A DNA stretch of 64,000 bases from Pseudochryseolinea flava. GTDB lineage: Bacteria; Bacteroidota; Bacteroidia; Cytophagales; Cyclobacteriaceae. The notes under the pieces are model-generated. The model worked only from the letters and a program-made list of their open reading frames with translations, ran no database searches and was not told where the DNA came from. The stretch is from the NCBI RefSeq assembly GCF_003286915.1, contig NZ_QMFY01000002.1:434001-498000 (forward strand), given 5' to 3'. Shown here in pieces: positions 27,047-35,720 of the stretch; positions within the stretch are counted from its first letter, which is position 1, and each line of letters starts with the position of its first letter. The position numbers and the translations under genes are program-made.

Positions 27047-28204
27047 TCAAATGTTACCCACTTTCTTCAATTTTTCCATTATCAACGCTCCTCCTCCACC
27101 GGCAAACAACACGATACCTGGCGCCATTGGAATGTAAAATCTATTATCCCAATCGACTGTTCCAATGGCGATGAGCATACAATTAAAAACTACGATACCC
27201 ATCACAGCATACACAAGAGAGAATGACACGCCACGCTTGATGCCCATGAACGCCAACGTGTATAACAACAGCATCCAACACAACGCGTAGACATTGTGCA
27301 TCGACGAATAGTAAGGTCGCGTTGCCGACAACAAATACCAAAGTTTTAACATACCAGCTTTGGCAAAGTGAATGGGATTCTGAAAAATAAAATCAGCCAT
27401 TTTTATAAGCGGGTGTGCGGTCGATTCTTGAAACTGTACACCAACGGTATCCACTCGCATGCCTTTATTGCTAAGCTCCGTACCTTCGACAACATCGGCA
27501 TAAGTAATAACATTACCCCGCCGGTATTGATCCGTAAAATCCCATAACGAAAACATCATATACGCACCGACTAAAATTATCGCCAACAAAAATACCCCGA
27601 CGAAAACTTTCACGATCGGCTTCGACGATAACAATGACGAGTACTGCCGCAAGAAAAACACGATCAAACCTAACATAACCACAATGCTTGTTGGGCGTGT
27701 GAAAAACAACAGAACCATCAAAACAAAAATTACGATCCAATCGCCGCGTCTACCTTCGAACATCACCAACCGATACAAAACAAAACATACCAAGCTGCAA
27801 AAGATCGATTCTGTCATGGCTACCGTATTCCAATGAATAACGTCCAACCAAACGATAAAGAGCGTTGCTGTGATCACGCCTGACAACGTTGACCTGAATA
27901 GTAACGCAGACGCCCTATACAAATACATCGTCGCCAATGCCGACAGGGCAGTTTGAAAACAGAGAAACGGAATAATTTCACCTGGGAAGAGTGCTCGAAA
28001 TATCGTGATCAGCCCTATTGGTACGATATAAAACACATGACTGCTGTCGATTAATGCGCCGTTGGCAAAAAGAAAATCCGCGCTGCTGATATAGCCATTT
28101 GCGTCGAATAGATTTCGTATACCGAGTAAAGCGAAGATGAAGACATGGACCGCCACGAAGCCAAGCGCCAAAAGAAAAAAAGCCTTTTGTTTCGTAACCA
28201 TCAT
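27047..28204 (-). CDS. GT-C/ArnT-like membrane glycosyltransferase
   Basis: This 385-residue protein has about ten transmembrane helices. The first periplasmic loop carries a DANGYISSADFLFANG stretch in the position where GT-C enzymes hold catalytic acidic residues, and TMYLYRASALLFRSTLSGVI matches the GT39/GT83-like core. Such enzymes move a sugar from a lipid carrier to an acceptor at the outer face of the inner membrane. It lies 56 bp after the ATP-grasp gene on the same strand. Donor and acceptor are unknown. Confidence 0.8.
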   Translation of the reverse strand: MMVTKQKAFFLLALGFVAVHVFIFALLGIRNLFDANGYISSADFLFANGALIDSSHVFYIVPIGLITIFRALFPGEIIPFLCFQTALSALATMYLYRASALLFRSTLSGVITATLFIVWLDVIHWNTVAMTESIFCSLVCFVLYRLVMFEGRRGDWIVIFVLMVLLFFTRPTSIVVMLGLIVFFLRQYSSLLSSKPIVKVFVGVFLLAIILVGAYMMFSLWDFTDQYRRGNVITYADVVEGTELSNKGMRVDTVGVQFQESTAHPLIKMADFIFQNPIHFAKAGMLKLWYLLSATRPYYSSMHNVYALCWMLLLYTLAFMGIKRGVSFSLVYAVMGIVVFNCMLIAIGTVDWDNRFYIPMAPGIVLFAGGGGALIMEKLKKVGNI

Positions 28205-28260
28205 AATACAACAATATAAATGCTATGATCCGCGCAAACAAAAAAAAATCGAATAGCATT

Positions 28261-29118
28261 TTAACGATCCAACGAATCAGTTACCGCATTTACGAAACGC
28301 TTCTTAATATCAATTCCGAATTCAAAGTAGAGATCAGGCTCAATGAGTTCGAGTTCCATTAAATGAAATACACCGCGAATCACCACACCGTCAACGCGCG
28401 CATATAAAAGCGGTTCACCAACACATGCAATAATTTTCTCTGCCATATCAATGAGAGACACTCCCGGATCAACTAATTTATAGTGCCCGCCATATTGACG
28501 TTGCACACGAAAATCGCCTGCCTTCGGAACTTTTACCACTGCGTGCGAAAATGTGTCGTTAAAAAAGATCATCGATAATTCGCCTTGCACTTCTATCTCA
28601 GGAATAAAAGGCTGGATGAGCCAATCACCATCCTTAACAATATCAGACAACGTATTTTCTGACATATCCGAAACCTGAAAAGTTTTGGTGAGATAAGAAC
28701 CTGCCGAGATCGCTGGCTTGATCACGATGTTTTCCCATCCGCGCGCGACAATTTCTTTCAACATTACTGGCGCTATTGCCGACGAAAACAGTGTATCAAT
28801 AATGGCAACGCCCTGCTGTTGAAACGTCTTCAAATAAAATTTATGTAAATTCCACAATACGACGTCCGGGGGATTAAGGAGTTTAATGTGATTGTCGCGC
28901 ATTTTATGGAGCCACGCAACAAACTGATCATGCTGTGTGTAATAGTCCCAGGTATTTCGAATGACAAGCGCTTCGAATGTACGCCAATCGATCGTTGGAT
29001 CATTCCAAATTGCAGGTTGCGCTTGGAATCCTTTATCGGCAAATAATGGAATAAGCGTTTGATCCGTTTCAAACAAGTTTGAAAGTCTTTGACAGGTTAG
29101 CAGGGCAATCTTACGCAT
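28261..29118 (-). CDS. ATP-grasp-fold ligase-like protein
   Basis: This 285-residue cytosolic protein resembles the glutathione-synthetase-type ATP-grasp fold: an N-terminal pre-ATP domain (KIALLTCQRL, ALVIRNTWDYY), a nucleotide-binding central part (ENIVIKPAISAGSYLT, then DWLIQPFIPEIEVQGELSMI), and a C-terminal metal site (LYARVDGVV, LMELELIEPDLYF). The VD and ELELIEP acidic residues fit magnesium binding. These enzymes join an acyl phosphate to an amine or thiol. The substrate is unknown. It precedes the glycosyltransferase and may share its transcript. Confidence 0.87.
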   Translation of the reverse strand: MRKIALLTCQRLSNLFETDQTLIPLFADKGFQAQPAIWNDPTIDWRTFEALVIRNTWDYYTQHDQFVAWLHKMRDNHIKLLNPPDVVLWNLHKFYLKTFQQQGVAIIDTLFSSAIAPVMLKEIVARGWENIVIKPAISAGSYLTKTFQVSDMSENTLSDIVKDGDWLIQPFIPEIEVQGELSMIFFNDTFSHAVVKVPKAGDFRVQRQYGGHYKLVDPGVSLIDMAEKIIACVGEPLLYARVDGVVIRGVFHLMELELIEPDLYFEFGIDIKKRFVNAVTDSLDR

Positions 29119-29266
29119 ACGAGAATTTGAGGGCCAAATAAAAGAAGATTACGGGCGATTCCAAAAAGCGGATCTTTACATCCGTTTCCAGGTAAAAAAA
29201 AATTGAACTTCGTGTGATATTTTACCAATCGCGGCGAATAATGATACAAATGAACCACAAAATCGC

Positions 29267-29785
29267 TTGAACCATACCAATGAAAAAGATCGCTTTATAG
29301 CGATCCTACGCGAGAACAAGGGGATCCTTCTGAAGGTCATTCGCTCCTATTGCAAAAATGCAGAGGATTGGCGGGACCTCGAGCAAGAGATCGTTATTCA
29401 ACTTTGGAAATCGTTGAGAAGTTACAATCAGCAATGCAAACTATCTACATGGATCTACCGTGTAGCGCTTAACGTGGCGATCAGTCATTACCGAAAGACA
29501 AAGAAACAATCGAACCACGCCAGCTTAGATGAAGCCATTTTTATTGTCGCAGAAGATGACGTATCCGAATACCACAGTCGGCGAGATTTCCTTTACAACT
29601 TCATCAACACGTTGGATGAAATGAACAAGGCATTGATTATCCTTCATTTGGAAGATCATAGCCATAAAGAGATATCCGACATCCTCGGCATCAGCGAAGG
29701 AAATGTTGCCACAAAAATAAATCGTATCAAAAACAAGTGCAGAAACGCAATTCAACATAACTATGACTACACACGATCCAACTGA
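29267..29785 (+). CDS. ECF-type sigma-70 family RNA polymerase sigma factor
   Basis: This 172-residue sigma factor has region 2 (about 20-90; DWRDLEQEIVIQLWKSLRSY and LSTWIYRVALNVAISHYRK) and region 4 (about 115-165; ALIILHLEDHSHKEISDILG). The start is TTG at 29267. No in-frame ATG exists upstream before a stop at 29204, and the next in-frame ATG is deep inside the domain. A seven-codon frame, ATG at 29250 to TGA at 29268-29270, ends across this TTG, which may couple translation. The following gene overlaps by 23 bp and is probably its membrane-bound partner. Confidence 0.92.
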   Translation: MNHTNEKDRFIAILRENKGILLKVIRSYCKNAEDWRDLEQEIVIQLWKSLRSYNQQCKLSTWIYRVALNVAISHYRKTKKQSNHASLDEAIFIVAEDDVSEYHSRRDFLYNFINTLDEMNKALIILHLEDHSHKEISDILGISEGNVATKINRIKNKCRNAIQHNYDYTRSN

Positions 29786-30389
29786 TTTAAAGATGCTCTG
29801 GGCGGAAGAGAATAAAGCGTTGGAAGCACGTTTGAAACTCAATGAATCGCTTCTCAGAAAGATGTCATTCGACAAAGCTGTAGACACGCTCACCCCCTTG
29901 TTAACATTTTCTATTTTCGGACGCTACCTGGCGTTGGTGTATTGCGGCATATCGATTGTGTTCGCCATCAAAGTCTGGCCAGCATTTTTGTATTGCATCC
30001 CAACACTCGTGGGAGGTGCAGCCATGCTTTGGTCTTTCTTTTCACACCGATCACTGAAGATGCTTGACTACAGCGCACTCTCCATACTCGACCTTCAAAA
30101 AGAGATTTGCCAATTCAGAATACATACTAGCAAGATGGAACGATATGACATGGGTATTGTGATATTATGGCTTATTACCACGACACCAAGCTTTCTTTTG
30201 ACCGCAAAGAAAATAGCGATTTACGAGAACAGACCAATGTTGTTATCGCTATGTATGGCCGGCGCCGCGATTGCTGCATTTGTCTTTCTGTTTACGCGGT
30301 TGATCTATGGAGCATACAATACCAAGCTTCTGAACGCCGAGGCAGACCTGAAACGGATCAGTGATTTTGAACAGAAGGATAGCGATTAA
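29763..30389 (+). CDS. membrane protein co-encoded with the ECF sigma factor
   Basis: This 208-residue protein begins with a soluble segment of about 50 residues (MTTHDPTDLKMLWAEENKAL and LRKMSFDKAVDTLTPLLTFS), then four transmembrane helices in two pairs and a charged C-terminal tail. It overlaps the sigma gene by 23 bp. Similar proteins sit after ECF sigma genes in Bacteroidota and may act as anti-sigma factors, but there is no recognisable zinc-binding anti-sigma motif. The anti-sigma role is inferred only from position. Confidence 0.82.
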   Translation: MTTHDPTDLKMLWAEENKALEARLKLNESLLRKMSFDKAVDTLTPLLTFSIFGRYLALVYCGISIVFAIKVWPAFLYCIPTLVGGAAMLWSFFSHRSLKMLDYSALSILDLQKEICQFRIHTSKMERYDMGIVILWLITTTPSFLLTAKKIAIYENRPMLLSLCMAGAAIAAFVFLFTRLIYGAYNTKLLNAEADLKRISDFEQKDSD

Positions 30390-30394
30390 TCATC

Positions 30395-32503
30395 TTATAA
30401 CGGCAGGTATATATTGAATACCGCACCTTCACCGGGTATTCCTTCTGCGGAGATAATGCCATGATGATTATCAACAACCTTTTTCACAATGGAAAGCCCA
30501 ATGCCAGTTCCGGCGATGGGCGCCTTTGCGTGTAGGCGATGAAAAGCATGGAAAATCTTATCCGCATCTTCTTGCTTGAAGCCGATACCGTTATCGCGAA
30601 AGGAAATATGATGATACTTGTTCGCCGCAGCTGTTATGTCGGCGAAAGGAACATCAGGCCCTTTGATCACTTTGGATTTTACGATGATCTTTGAGCGACG
30701 ATCATCTTTAGAAAACTTCAATGCATTTGATATTAAGTTCATGAATACTTGCTGCATTTGATATCCAATACCATGAATAACAGGAAGCCTACCCGCCTGA
30801 ACTTGTGCGCGCTTCTCATGAATAAGAACTTCCAAATCTGCCTTCGCCGATTGAAAAACCTCGTTAAGGTCTACACTTTCAAATCGTGATTGATCATTAC
30901 TAACCTGCGAGTACGAAAGTAAATTATCAATGAGATTCTGCATCTTCACGGCGCTCAGCGCAATCTTGTTCAGAAACTCGTCGCTACGTTCACGCGAAAA
31001 GTCAACATCCTTGATACGCGACGCAAATGTAAGAATCTTCCGCAAAGGCTCTTTTAAATCATGGCTCGCGACATATGTAAAGGAGGAAAGCTCTGCGTTC
31101 AACCTTTCTAAAGATTGATTCTTTAAGTCGAGTTGCGCCGCACTGCGTTGAAGCGCCTCCTCCGCGAGCTTTCTTTCCGTGAGGTCTCGTGTCACTTTAG
31201 AAAAACCAATTACCTCCTTCTTTTCATTATGCAATGCGGTGATCACTACATTTCCCCAGAACTGACTTCCATCTTTACGTACCCGCCAGCCTTCATGTGT
31301 AATCTTACCACGTTGACGCGCTTCCTTTAAAAGTTGTTCAGGCAAACCCCGTCGTTGATCTACGGCCGGATAAAAGATTCTAAAATTCTTCCCAAACACC
31401 TCGTCGCGCGTATATCCTTTGATGACTTGAGCACCGGCATTCCAATTTTCAATATTTCCTTTCTCGTTTAAGAGAATGATCGCGTAATCTTGTATCTCTG
31501 CAATCATTCGATGATAACGCTCTTCACTTCGCTTAAGGTCTTCATTCGAATGCCGTAGCTCCTCGATGAGATTGCTGAGCAGGTCTTCGGCGTTTTTCTT
31601 TTCAGTCAGATCACGGGTAACCTTAGAAAAACCAATGAGCTTACCTTCATCATCGTGCAAAGCGGTAATCACAATATTTCCCCAAAAGCGCTTTCCATCT
31701 TTACGAATGCGCCAACCTTCATGGGTAACACTACCTTCTTTTTCGGCTGTCGACAACAACATTTCCGGAACGCCGGCATCCTTCTCTTCTCTAGGATAAA
31801 AAAGTCGAAAGCTCTTTCCGACGATTTCTCCTGGCGTGTAACCCTTTAATTTTTCCGCACCCTGATTCCAATCCAACACCTTTCCATGACTGTCTAACAA
31901 AATAATGGCATAGTCTCGTACCTCCGCGATCATTTTGTGATAACGTTCTTCGCTTTCACGCAACGCCTGATTCTTCATCTTCAGCTCTTCGACAAAATTG
32001 CTAAAGTTATCCTCTGCAATTTTCCTTTCCGTTAAATCGCGTGTAACCTTCAAAAATCCTGAGACGCCGCCATCCGCATCATGAAGCGCCGTCAACGTCA
32101 TACTTCCCCAGAAACGTGTTCCGTTTTTTCTAATGCGCCACCCCTCGTACGATGTCTTCCCTTGCTGTTTCGCCTCTTCTAAAAGCTTTTCAGAAAGCCT
32201 ATCCATTTTATCTTCACTGGTATAGAACATCCGGTAGTTCTTGCCAACAATTTCCTTTGCTTTGTATCCTTTTATCGATTCAGCACCTTTATTCCACGAC
32301 TTGATTGTACCCTTTAAATCGAGCTGAATGATTGCGTACTCTTCAACTTCATTCAAGACACCTTGGAGTGTCTGAAAATCTTCAACCATCGCACTTTCAG
32401 ATCGCAGATTCTCCTCAGATGCTGCCGTCGTTTTCTTCGACACAATTTCAATTCCCTTTTTGGATTTTGACGACGACGGTTTTGTACGTTTACGTTGCAC
32501 CAT
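30395..32503 (-). CDS. cytosolic histidine kinase with three PAS domains
   Basis: This 702-residue kinase has no signal peptide or membrane helix. Three PAS-PAC units (about 42-165, 185-305 and 326-446) are close copies, each with a WN-GAE/Q-IKGY core, F-Y-E and a GWR-RK-G-FWG stretch, ending GFSKVTRDLTE. The HisKA domain has H481 in VASHDLKEPLRK, and the HATPase domain carries NLISNALKF, DNGIGF and GTGIGLSIVKKVV. The PAS layout matches phytochrome-like light/redox kinases of Bacteroidota, but heme or flavin residues are not evident. It follows the response regulator by 28 bp, so the two form a two-component pair. Confidence 0.94.
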   Translation of the reverse strand: MVQRKRTKPSSSKSKKGIEIVSKKTTAASEENLRSESAMVEDFQTLQGVLNEVEEYAIIQLDLKGTIKSWNKGAESIKGYKAKEIVGKNYRMFYTSEDKMDRLSEKLLEEAKQQGKTSYEGWRIRKNGTRFWGSMTLTALHDADGGVSGFLKVTRDLTERKIAEDNFSNFVEELKMKNQALRESEERYHKMIAEVRDYAIILLDSHGKVLDWNQGAEKLKGYTPGEIVGKSFRLFYPREEKDAGVPEMLLSTAEKEGSVTHEGWRIRKDGKRFWGNIVITALHDDEGKLIGFSKVTRDLTEKKNAEDLLSNLIEELRHSNEDLKRSEERYHRMIAEIQDYAIILLNEKGNIENWNAGAQVIKGYTRDEVFGKNFRIFYPAVDQRRGLPEQLLKEARQRGKITHEGWRVRKDGSQFWGNVVITALHNEKKEVIGFSKVTRDLTERKLAEEALQRSAAQLDLKNQSLERLNAELSSFTYVASHDLKEPLRKILTFASRIKDVDFSRERSDEFLNKIALSAVKMQNLIDNLLSYSQVSNDQSRFESVDLNEVFQSAKADLEVLIHEKRAQVQAGRLPVIHGIGYQMQQVFMNLISNALKFSKDDRRSKIIVKSKVIKGPDVPFADITAAANKYHHISFRDNGIGFKQEDADKIFHAFHRLHAKAPIAGTGIGLSIVKKVVDNHHGIISAEGIPGEGAVFNIYLPL

Positions 32504-32531
32504 ACGCGATACCTACATTTTTAAATGTTTA

Positions 32532-32957
32532 TCAACTTGCGATCTGAAACGTTTCAGGATGATCAATCAAGTAGCGGAGAAATTCTTTCAGCTGCTGAAA
32601 ACTATCGGGCTTTGTGTAGAAGAAGTTTGCACCAAGACGTGCAGCAGCAGCTCTATCGCGCACATGTGATGATGTAGAATACATGATGACCGGGATCTTG
32701 CTAAACGTAGCGTGTTTTTTAAGCTCACCGAGACAAGTCCATCCATTCATCTCCGGCATGTTTACATCGAGAAAAATGATATCGGGCCATTCGCACCGAC
32801 CTGTGCTGATTTTATCAAGTAATACCTTTCCATTTTCAGCCAGACACAATTGTATCTTCGGATCAACTTCCGCGAGTGCCTCGGCAAATAGACCAGCGTC
32901 ATCCGTGTCGTCATCGGCTAAAGCAAATTGTCTGAAAAGTGGTTTATCTTTCTGCAT
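32532..32957 (-). CDS. CheY-like single-domain response regulator
   Basis: This 141-residue receiver domain has the acidic pocket ADDDTDD near residue 15, phospho-acceptor D64 in IIFLDVNMPEMNG, the conserved S/T in VIMYSTSS and K116 in FYTKPDS. No output domain follows, so it acts through protein partners or as a phosphate relay. It is the first gene of the pair with the three-PAS kinase. The 219 bp upstream contain no obvious promoter match. Confidence 0.94.
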   Translation of the reverse strand: MQKDKPLFRQFALADDDTDDAGLFAEALAEVDPKIQLCLAENGKVLLDKISTGRCEWPDIIFLDVNMPEMNGWTCLGELKKHATFSKIPVIMYSTSSHVRDRAAAARLGANFFYTKPDSFQQLKEFLRYLIDHPETFQIAS

Positions 32958-33176
32958 GAACTTCTCTAGCTGATGCCCGATTGATGATCACACTACCTGC
33001 TCCAACATTCAACTCATACTGCAAAATACGCTGTATTATCAAAGCTCCCTCCGTTTTGTTGAAGTATCTACTGCCTTTTTTCAAGAATGTACGTGCAAAA
33101 GTTGAACATCACTAAGGTAAAATCTTGTGCCAAAGAAGAACTGGCAATAGCATTTAGAAGTGTTGTGCTTCGGTGG

Positions 33177-34195
33177 TTAAGAGAATCCGCGTTGGATAAG
33201 CGAAGTTGATAACATAACCGTATTTGTTGTCGCTTCGTGTTCACCGTTCTCCATTTTTACCAATAACGTTTCAATCACCGACTGCGCAATATCTTCTATG
33301 GGTTGAGCAAATTACGGTGATACTTGGTTTATGGACGGAACAGATCATGATCGTCGAAAGAGACCACGGCCAGATCTTAGGGTATACGAAGGTTCAACGT
33401 GTTGATCGCTTCGAGTCCGATAATTCCCAAGTAATTTGTACCGAACACAACCGCATCAAGATCCCTATTCCCGCTAAGGATTCTCGTAACCTCGTGAACA
33501 TAATGCTGGTGCTCAACTTTGAATGGAAGTGGATACAAGAATAAAGGCAAGTTGTGATCGCGCACCCGCTTGATGATACCTGAGAATACGATCTTCTCTT
33601 TCAGGATTGTCTAAGGCAAGTGCGATTAATCCAATATTTTTATAACCACGATCGATGAGATGCTTCACTGGTGCATACATGCCTTCCTGATTGTTCACCA
33701 TCACAACATCGGCTCCCGTGTTTTTAAACTTACGGTCGACCAGTACGATGTTCATCCTCTTATCGATCAACGCGGCAATATCTTTTTCCATCCCCATGGT
33801 CAGTGCCATGAGGCACCCATCGACGCCAAGGGTGGCAAACATGGTCAGGAATTCTTTACCGCGGTCTTTATCATTTTCCGTGCTGCAGTAAACTATCTTA
33901 TATCCGTTCTTATGTGCCTTCACTTCGATTTTTTTCGCGATGCTGGCATAGAAAAGGATTGGAAATATCCTCGACCATTAGTCCGATAACGTGCGTTTTG
34001 CCGGTGTGTAAGCTTTGTGCGAACTAATTCGGTCATAACCGATCTTTCTTTACGTGCTTGAACACTTTGTCGATTAACTCGTCGCTGATTCTCTTCTCTT
34101 TAGCTTTACCATTGAGGATAAACGAGACTGTTGTTTTAGAAATTTTTAATTTCTTGGCGATGTCGGCAATATGGCTTTGTTTTAGGCGCCTTCAT
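33177..34195 (-). pseudogene. LacI-family regulator destroyed by several frameshifts
   Basis: Pieces of one LacI regulator lie in order across three frames. After an ATG at 34195 and a shift comes the helix-turn-helix HIADIAKKLKISKTTVSFIL. After a stop, the hinge reads PNQLAQSLHTGKTHVIGLMV and VEDISNPF. After another shift comes the long sensor segment KAHKNGYKIVYCSTENDKDR to PEREDRIL, then KVEHQHYVHEVTRILSGNRD and VSFDDHDLF, and finally QPIEDIAQSVIETLLVKM and a C-terminal SLIQRGFS with stop at 33177. At least four indels and a stop are needed to explain it. The gene order is otherwise complete, so decay looks recent. It probably once controlled sugar genes nearby. Confidence 0.9.
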
Positions 34196-34331
34196 GAAAT
34201 GTCAACGTTGGATTAAACGAATCAAGCGTGACAAGTTACCCATATTATCTTGACCCGGTTTAGGAGAGGTTGAATAACGGTTGGGCGGACATCGAGAGCT
34301 TTGAACCGGGGGATCTGGGGAAAAAGTGACG

Positions 34332-34365
34332 ACAAAAAAAAGAACCCTCTTAGCAAGGGTTCTTT
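34332..34365 (-). terminator. intrinsic terminator of the RRM protein gene
   Basis: AAGAACCCT (34340-34348) and AGGGTTCTT (34356-34364) make a perfect 9-bp stem with a 7-base loop. In minus-strand sense an eight-T tract follows. It lies about 20 bp after the stop codon. Confidence 0.85.
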
Positions 34366-34384
34366 CTTATAGCATAAGTGCTGA

Positions 34385-34723
34385 TTACCATTTCTTATTG
34401 AAACCACCACCACCGCCGCCACGGTTACCGTATCCGCCGCTTCCGCCACGGTTACCGAAACCACCGCCACGAGGAGCGTCAGTTTTAGGTCTAGCTTCGT
34501 TTACCAAAAGCTCTTTGCCAAGGAAACTATATCCATTGAGTGCATTGATTGCTTGCTTTGCAGACTCGTCGTCAGACATTTCTACAAAACCGAAACCGCG
34601 GCTGCGGTTAGTTTCTCTATCAAGGATGATCTTCACTGAAGATACTTCGCCATGCTGTTCGAATAACTCTCTTAATTCATCTTCTGACGCTTTAAAGGGA
34701 ATGTTTGCTACGTAAATGTTCAT
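34385..34723 (-). CDS. glycine-rich RRM RNA-binding protein
   Basis: This 112-residue protein has one RNA recognition motif (about 1-78) with RNP2 (IYVANIP) and RNP1 (SRGFGFVEM) intact, then a tail of GGGFGNRGGSGG-type repeats. Such small RRM proteins are common cold- or stress-induced RNA chaperones in Bacteroidota and cyanobacteria. It is a single-gene transcript with its own promoter (34948-34978), a leader of about 220 nt and a strong terminator. The long leader suggests post-transcriptional or temperature control. Confidence 0.96.
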   Translation of the reverse strand: MNIYVANIPFKASEDELRELFEQHGEVSSVKIILDRETNRSRGFGFVEMSDDESAKQAINALNGYSFLGKELLVNEARPKTDAPRGGGFGNRGGSGGYGNRGGGGGGFNKKW

Positions 34724-35225
34724 TATAAATAATTGTTAAATGAGTCGAAAATATAAATTTAATATGGTTCTAGGATCTCGTCACTATGCGATAACTGATA
34801 ACTGATTTTGAAGCTGCTGAGATCTGTTTATTAACTTTTCTATGTGTTTAACTTGTTTGTAAGGACACCGATTACTTGAGGAGATTTATAAATAGGCTAC
34901 GGCTCGCGAAACAAGGTGCAGTTAATAATATTTCCACAATCGATTTACAAAGGTAGTAATTATTGCATATAAGTCAAATGAACCCTGTAGAAGGTCTAAA
35001 TTTGGTTTTATTCGGGCATTTTACGCGCCGATCGCTCTTTCTTAGGCAATTATGCTTAGCTTTGTTCCCACTATCGAAGCTGCCCATAGCATCGCCTCTC
35101 ACGATCTAAAGAAAATAGTCAAACGGCAGCCGCGGTAGTTCAGGACAGACAGTTAGGCCGCAAAATTCAGAGCGCTAACACCAACGCTTTCAATAAATTC
35201 AAAATTTTATACGACCAAAACGATC
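34724..35225. other. 502-bp gap: RRM leader and promoter, otherwise empty
   Basis: The first part, 34724 to about 34941, is the untranslated leader of the RRM gene. It contains ATAACTGATAACTGAT (near 34790-34806) and AT-rich stretches that could fold. The promoter lies at 34948-34978. From 35000 to 35225 nothing recognisable was found on either strand beyond the region before the next gene. Confidence 0.6.
34948..34978 (-). promoter_or_regulatory. Bacteroidota-type promoter for the RRM gene
   Basis: On the minus strand TTTG (34978-34975) is followed after exactly 19 bases by TACCTTTG (34955-34948). This matches the known TTTG-N19-TAnnTTTG consensus of the primary Bacteroidota sigma factor. 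The predicted start near 34941 gives a leader of about 218 nt. Confidence 0.75.
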
Positions 35226-35573
35226 ATGTTAACAAGAACCTACACGCCAGTATGGCATAAATATCGTCCGGCTATCCTGAAGATGATGATTGAATCGACT
35301 ACCGAGCCTCAATCTTATCAGCTCTCGAATCACGAATTCAAGGCGCTGAACCCAAAACAAAAAGGCGGCTACGCTTTTTCTCTTCAAGTATCTGGCGGAA
35401 AGGCTGTTAGCGGTCTAAAAAATTCTGTCGTAGCACAAGATCTCTGGGAAATTCTTCAGTTGTCGCCGAAAGCAATCGAAATGATTGCCACCTCGACCTA
35501 TGAGTTTTCAATGGATAAGCAGTTCAAGTTCCATGTCAATAAGGTAACAGCAGCACCAGCAGAAAATAGCTAA
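35226..35573 (+). CDS. conserved hypothetical protein, 115 aa
   Basis: This cytosolic protein starts MLTRTYTPVWHKYRPAILKM and contains QSYQLSNHEFKALNPKQKGG and AVSGLKNSVVAQDLWEILQL. The composition and strong downstream terminator support a real gene. I do not recognise a family; it resembles uncharacterised Cytophagales proteins. There is no operon partner. Confidence 0.78.
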   Translation: MLTRTYTPVWHKYRPAILKMMIESTTEPQSYQLSNHEFKALNPKQKGGYAFSLQVSGGKAVSGLKNSVVAQDLWEILQLSPKAIEMIATSTYEFSMDKQFKFHVNKVTAAPAENS

Positions 35574-35600
35574 GCTGACTTTACTTCCCCATTTTGAGAG

Positions 35601-35632
35601 AATCCGGTGCGCTATCGTGCCGGATTTTTTAT
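35601..35632 (+). terminator. intrinsic terminator of the 115-aa gene
   Basis: AATCCGG (35601-35607) pairs with CCGGATT (35620-35626), with further wobble pairs inside and a CTAT loop, followed by a six-T tract. It lies 28 bp after the stop codon. Confidence 0.8.
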
Positions 35633-35654
35633 TTGAACCGATTCAACTCATCTC

Positions 35655-35688
35655 AAAAAAAATGGGTGAGGTCTCTTCAACCCCACCC
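35655..35688 (-). terminator. intrinsic terminator of the locus A susCD transcript
   Basis: On the minus strand GGGTGGGG pairs with CCTCACCC (35688-35681 with 35671-35664) across a 9-base loop with one mismatch, followed by a long T tract at 35662-35655. It lies about 33 bp after the SusD stop codon. Confidence 0.78.
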
Positions 35689-35720
35689 TGCTCATTTACC
35701 ACCTAAGCATTTGAAAACCG

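Noticed and set aside
34790-34806. ATAACTGATAACTGAT repeat as a mobile-element end or attachment site
   Set aside because: It is short, has no partner copy and no integrase or transposase lies nearby.
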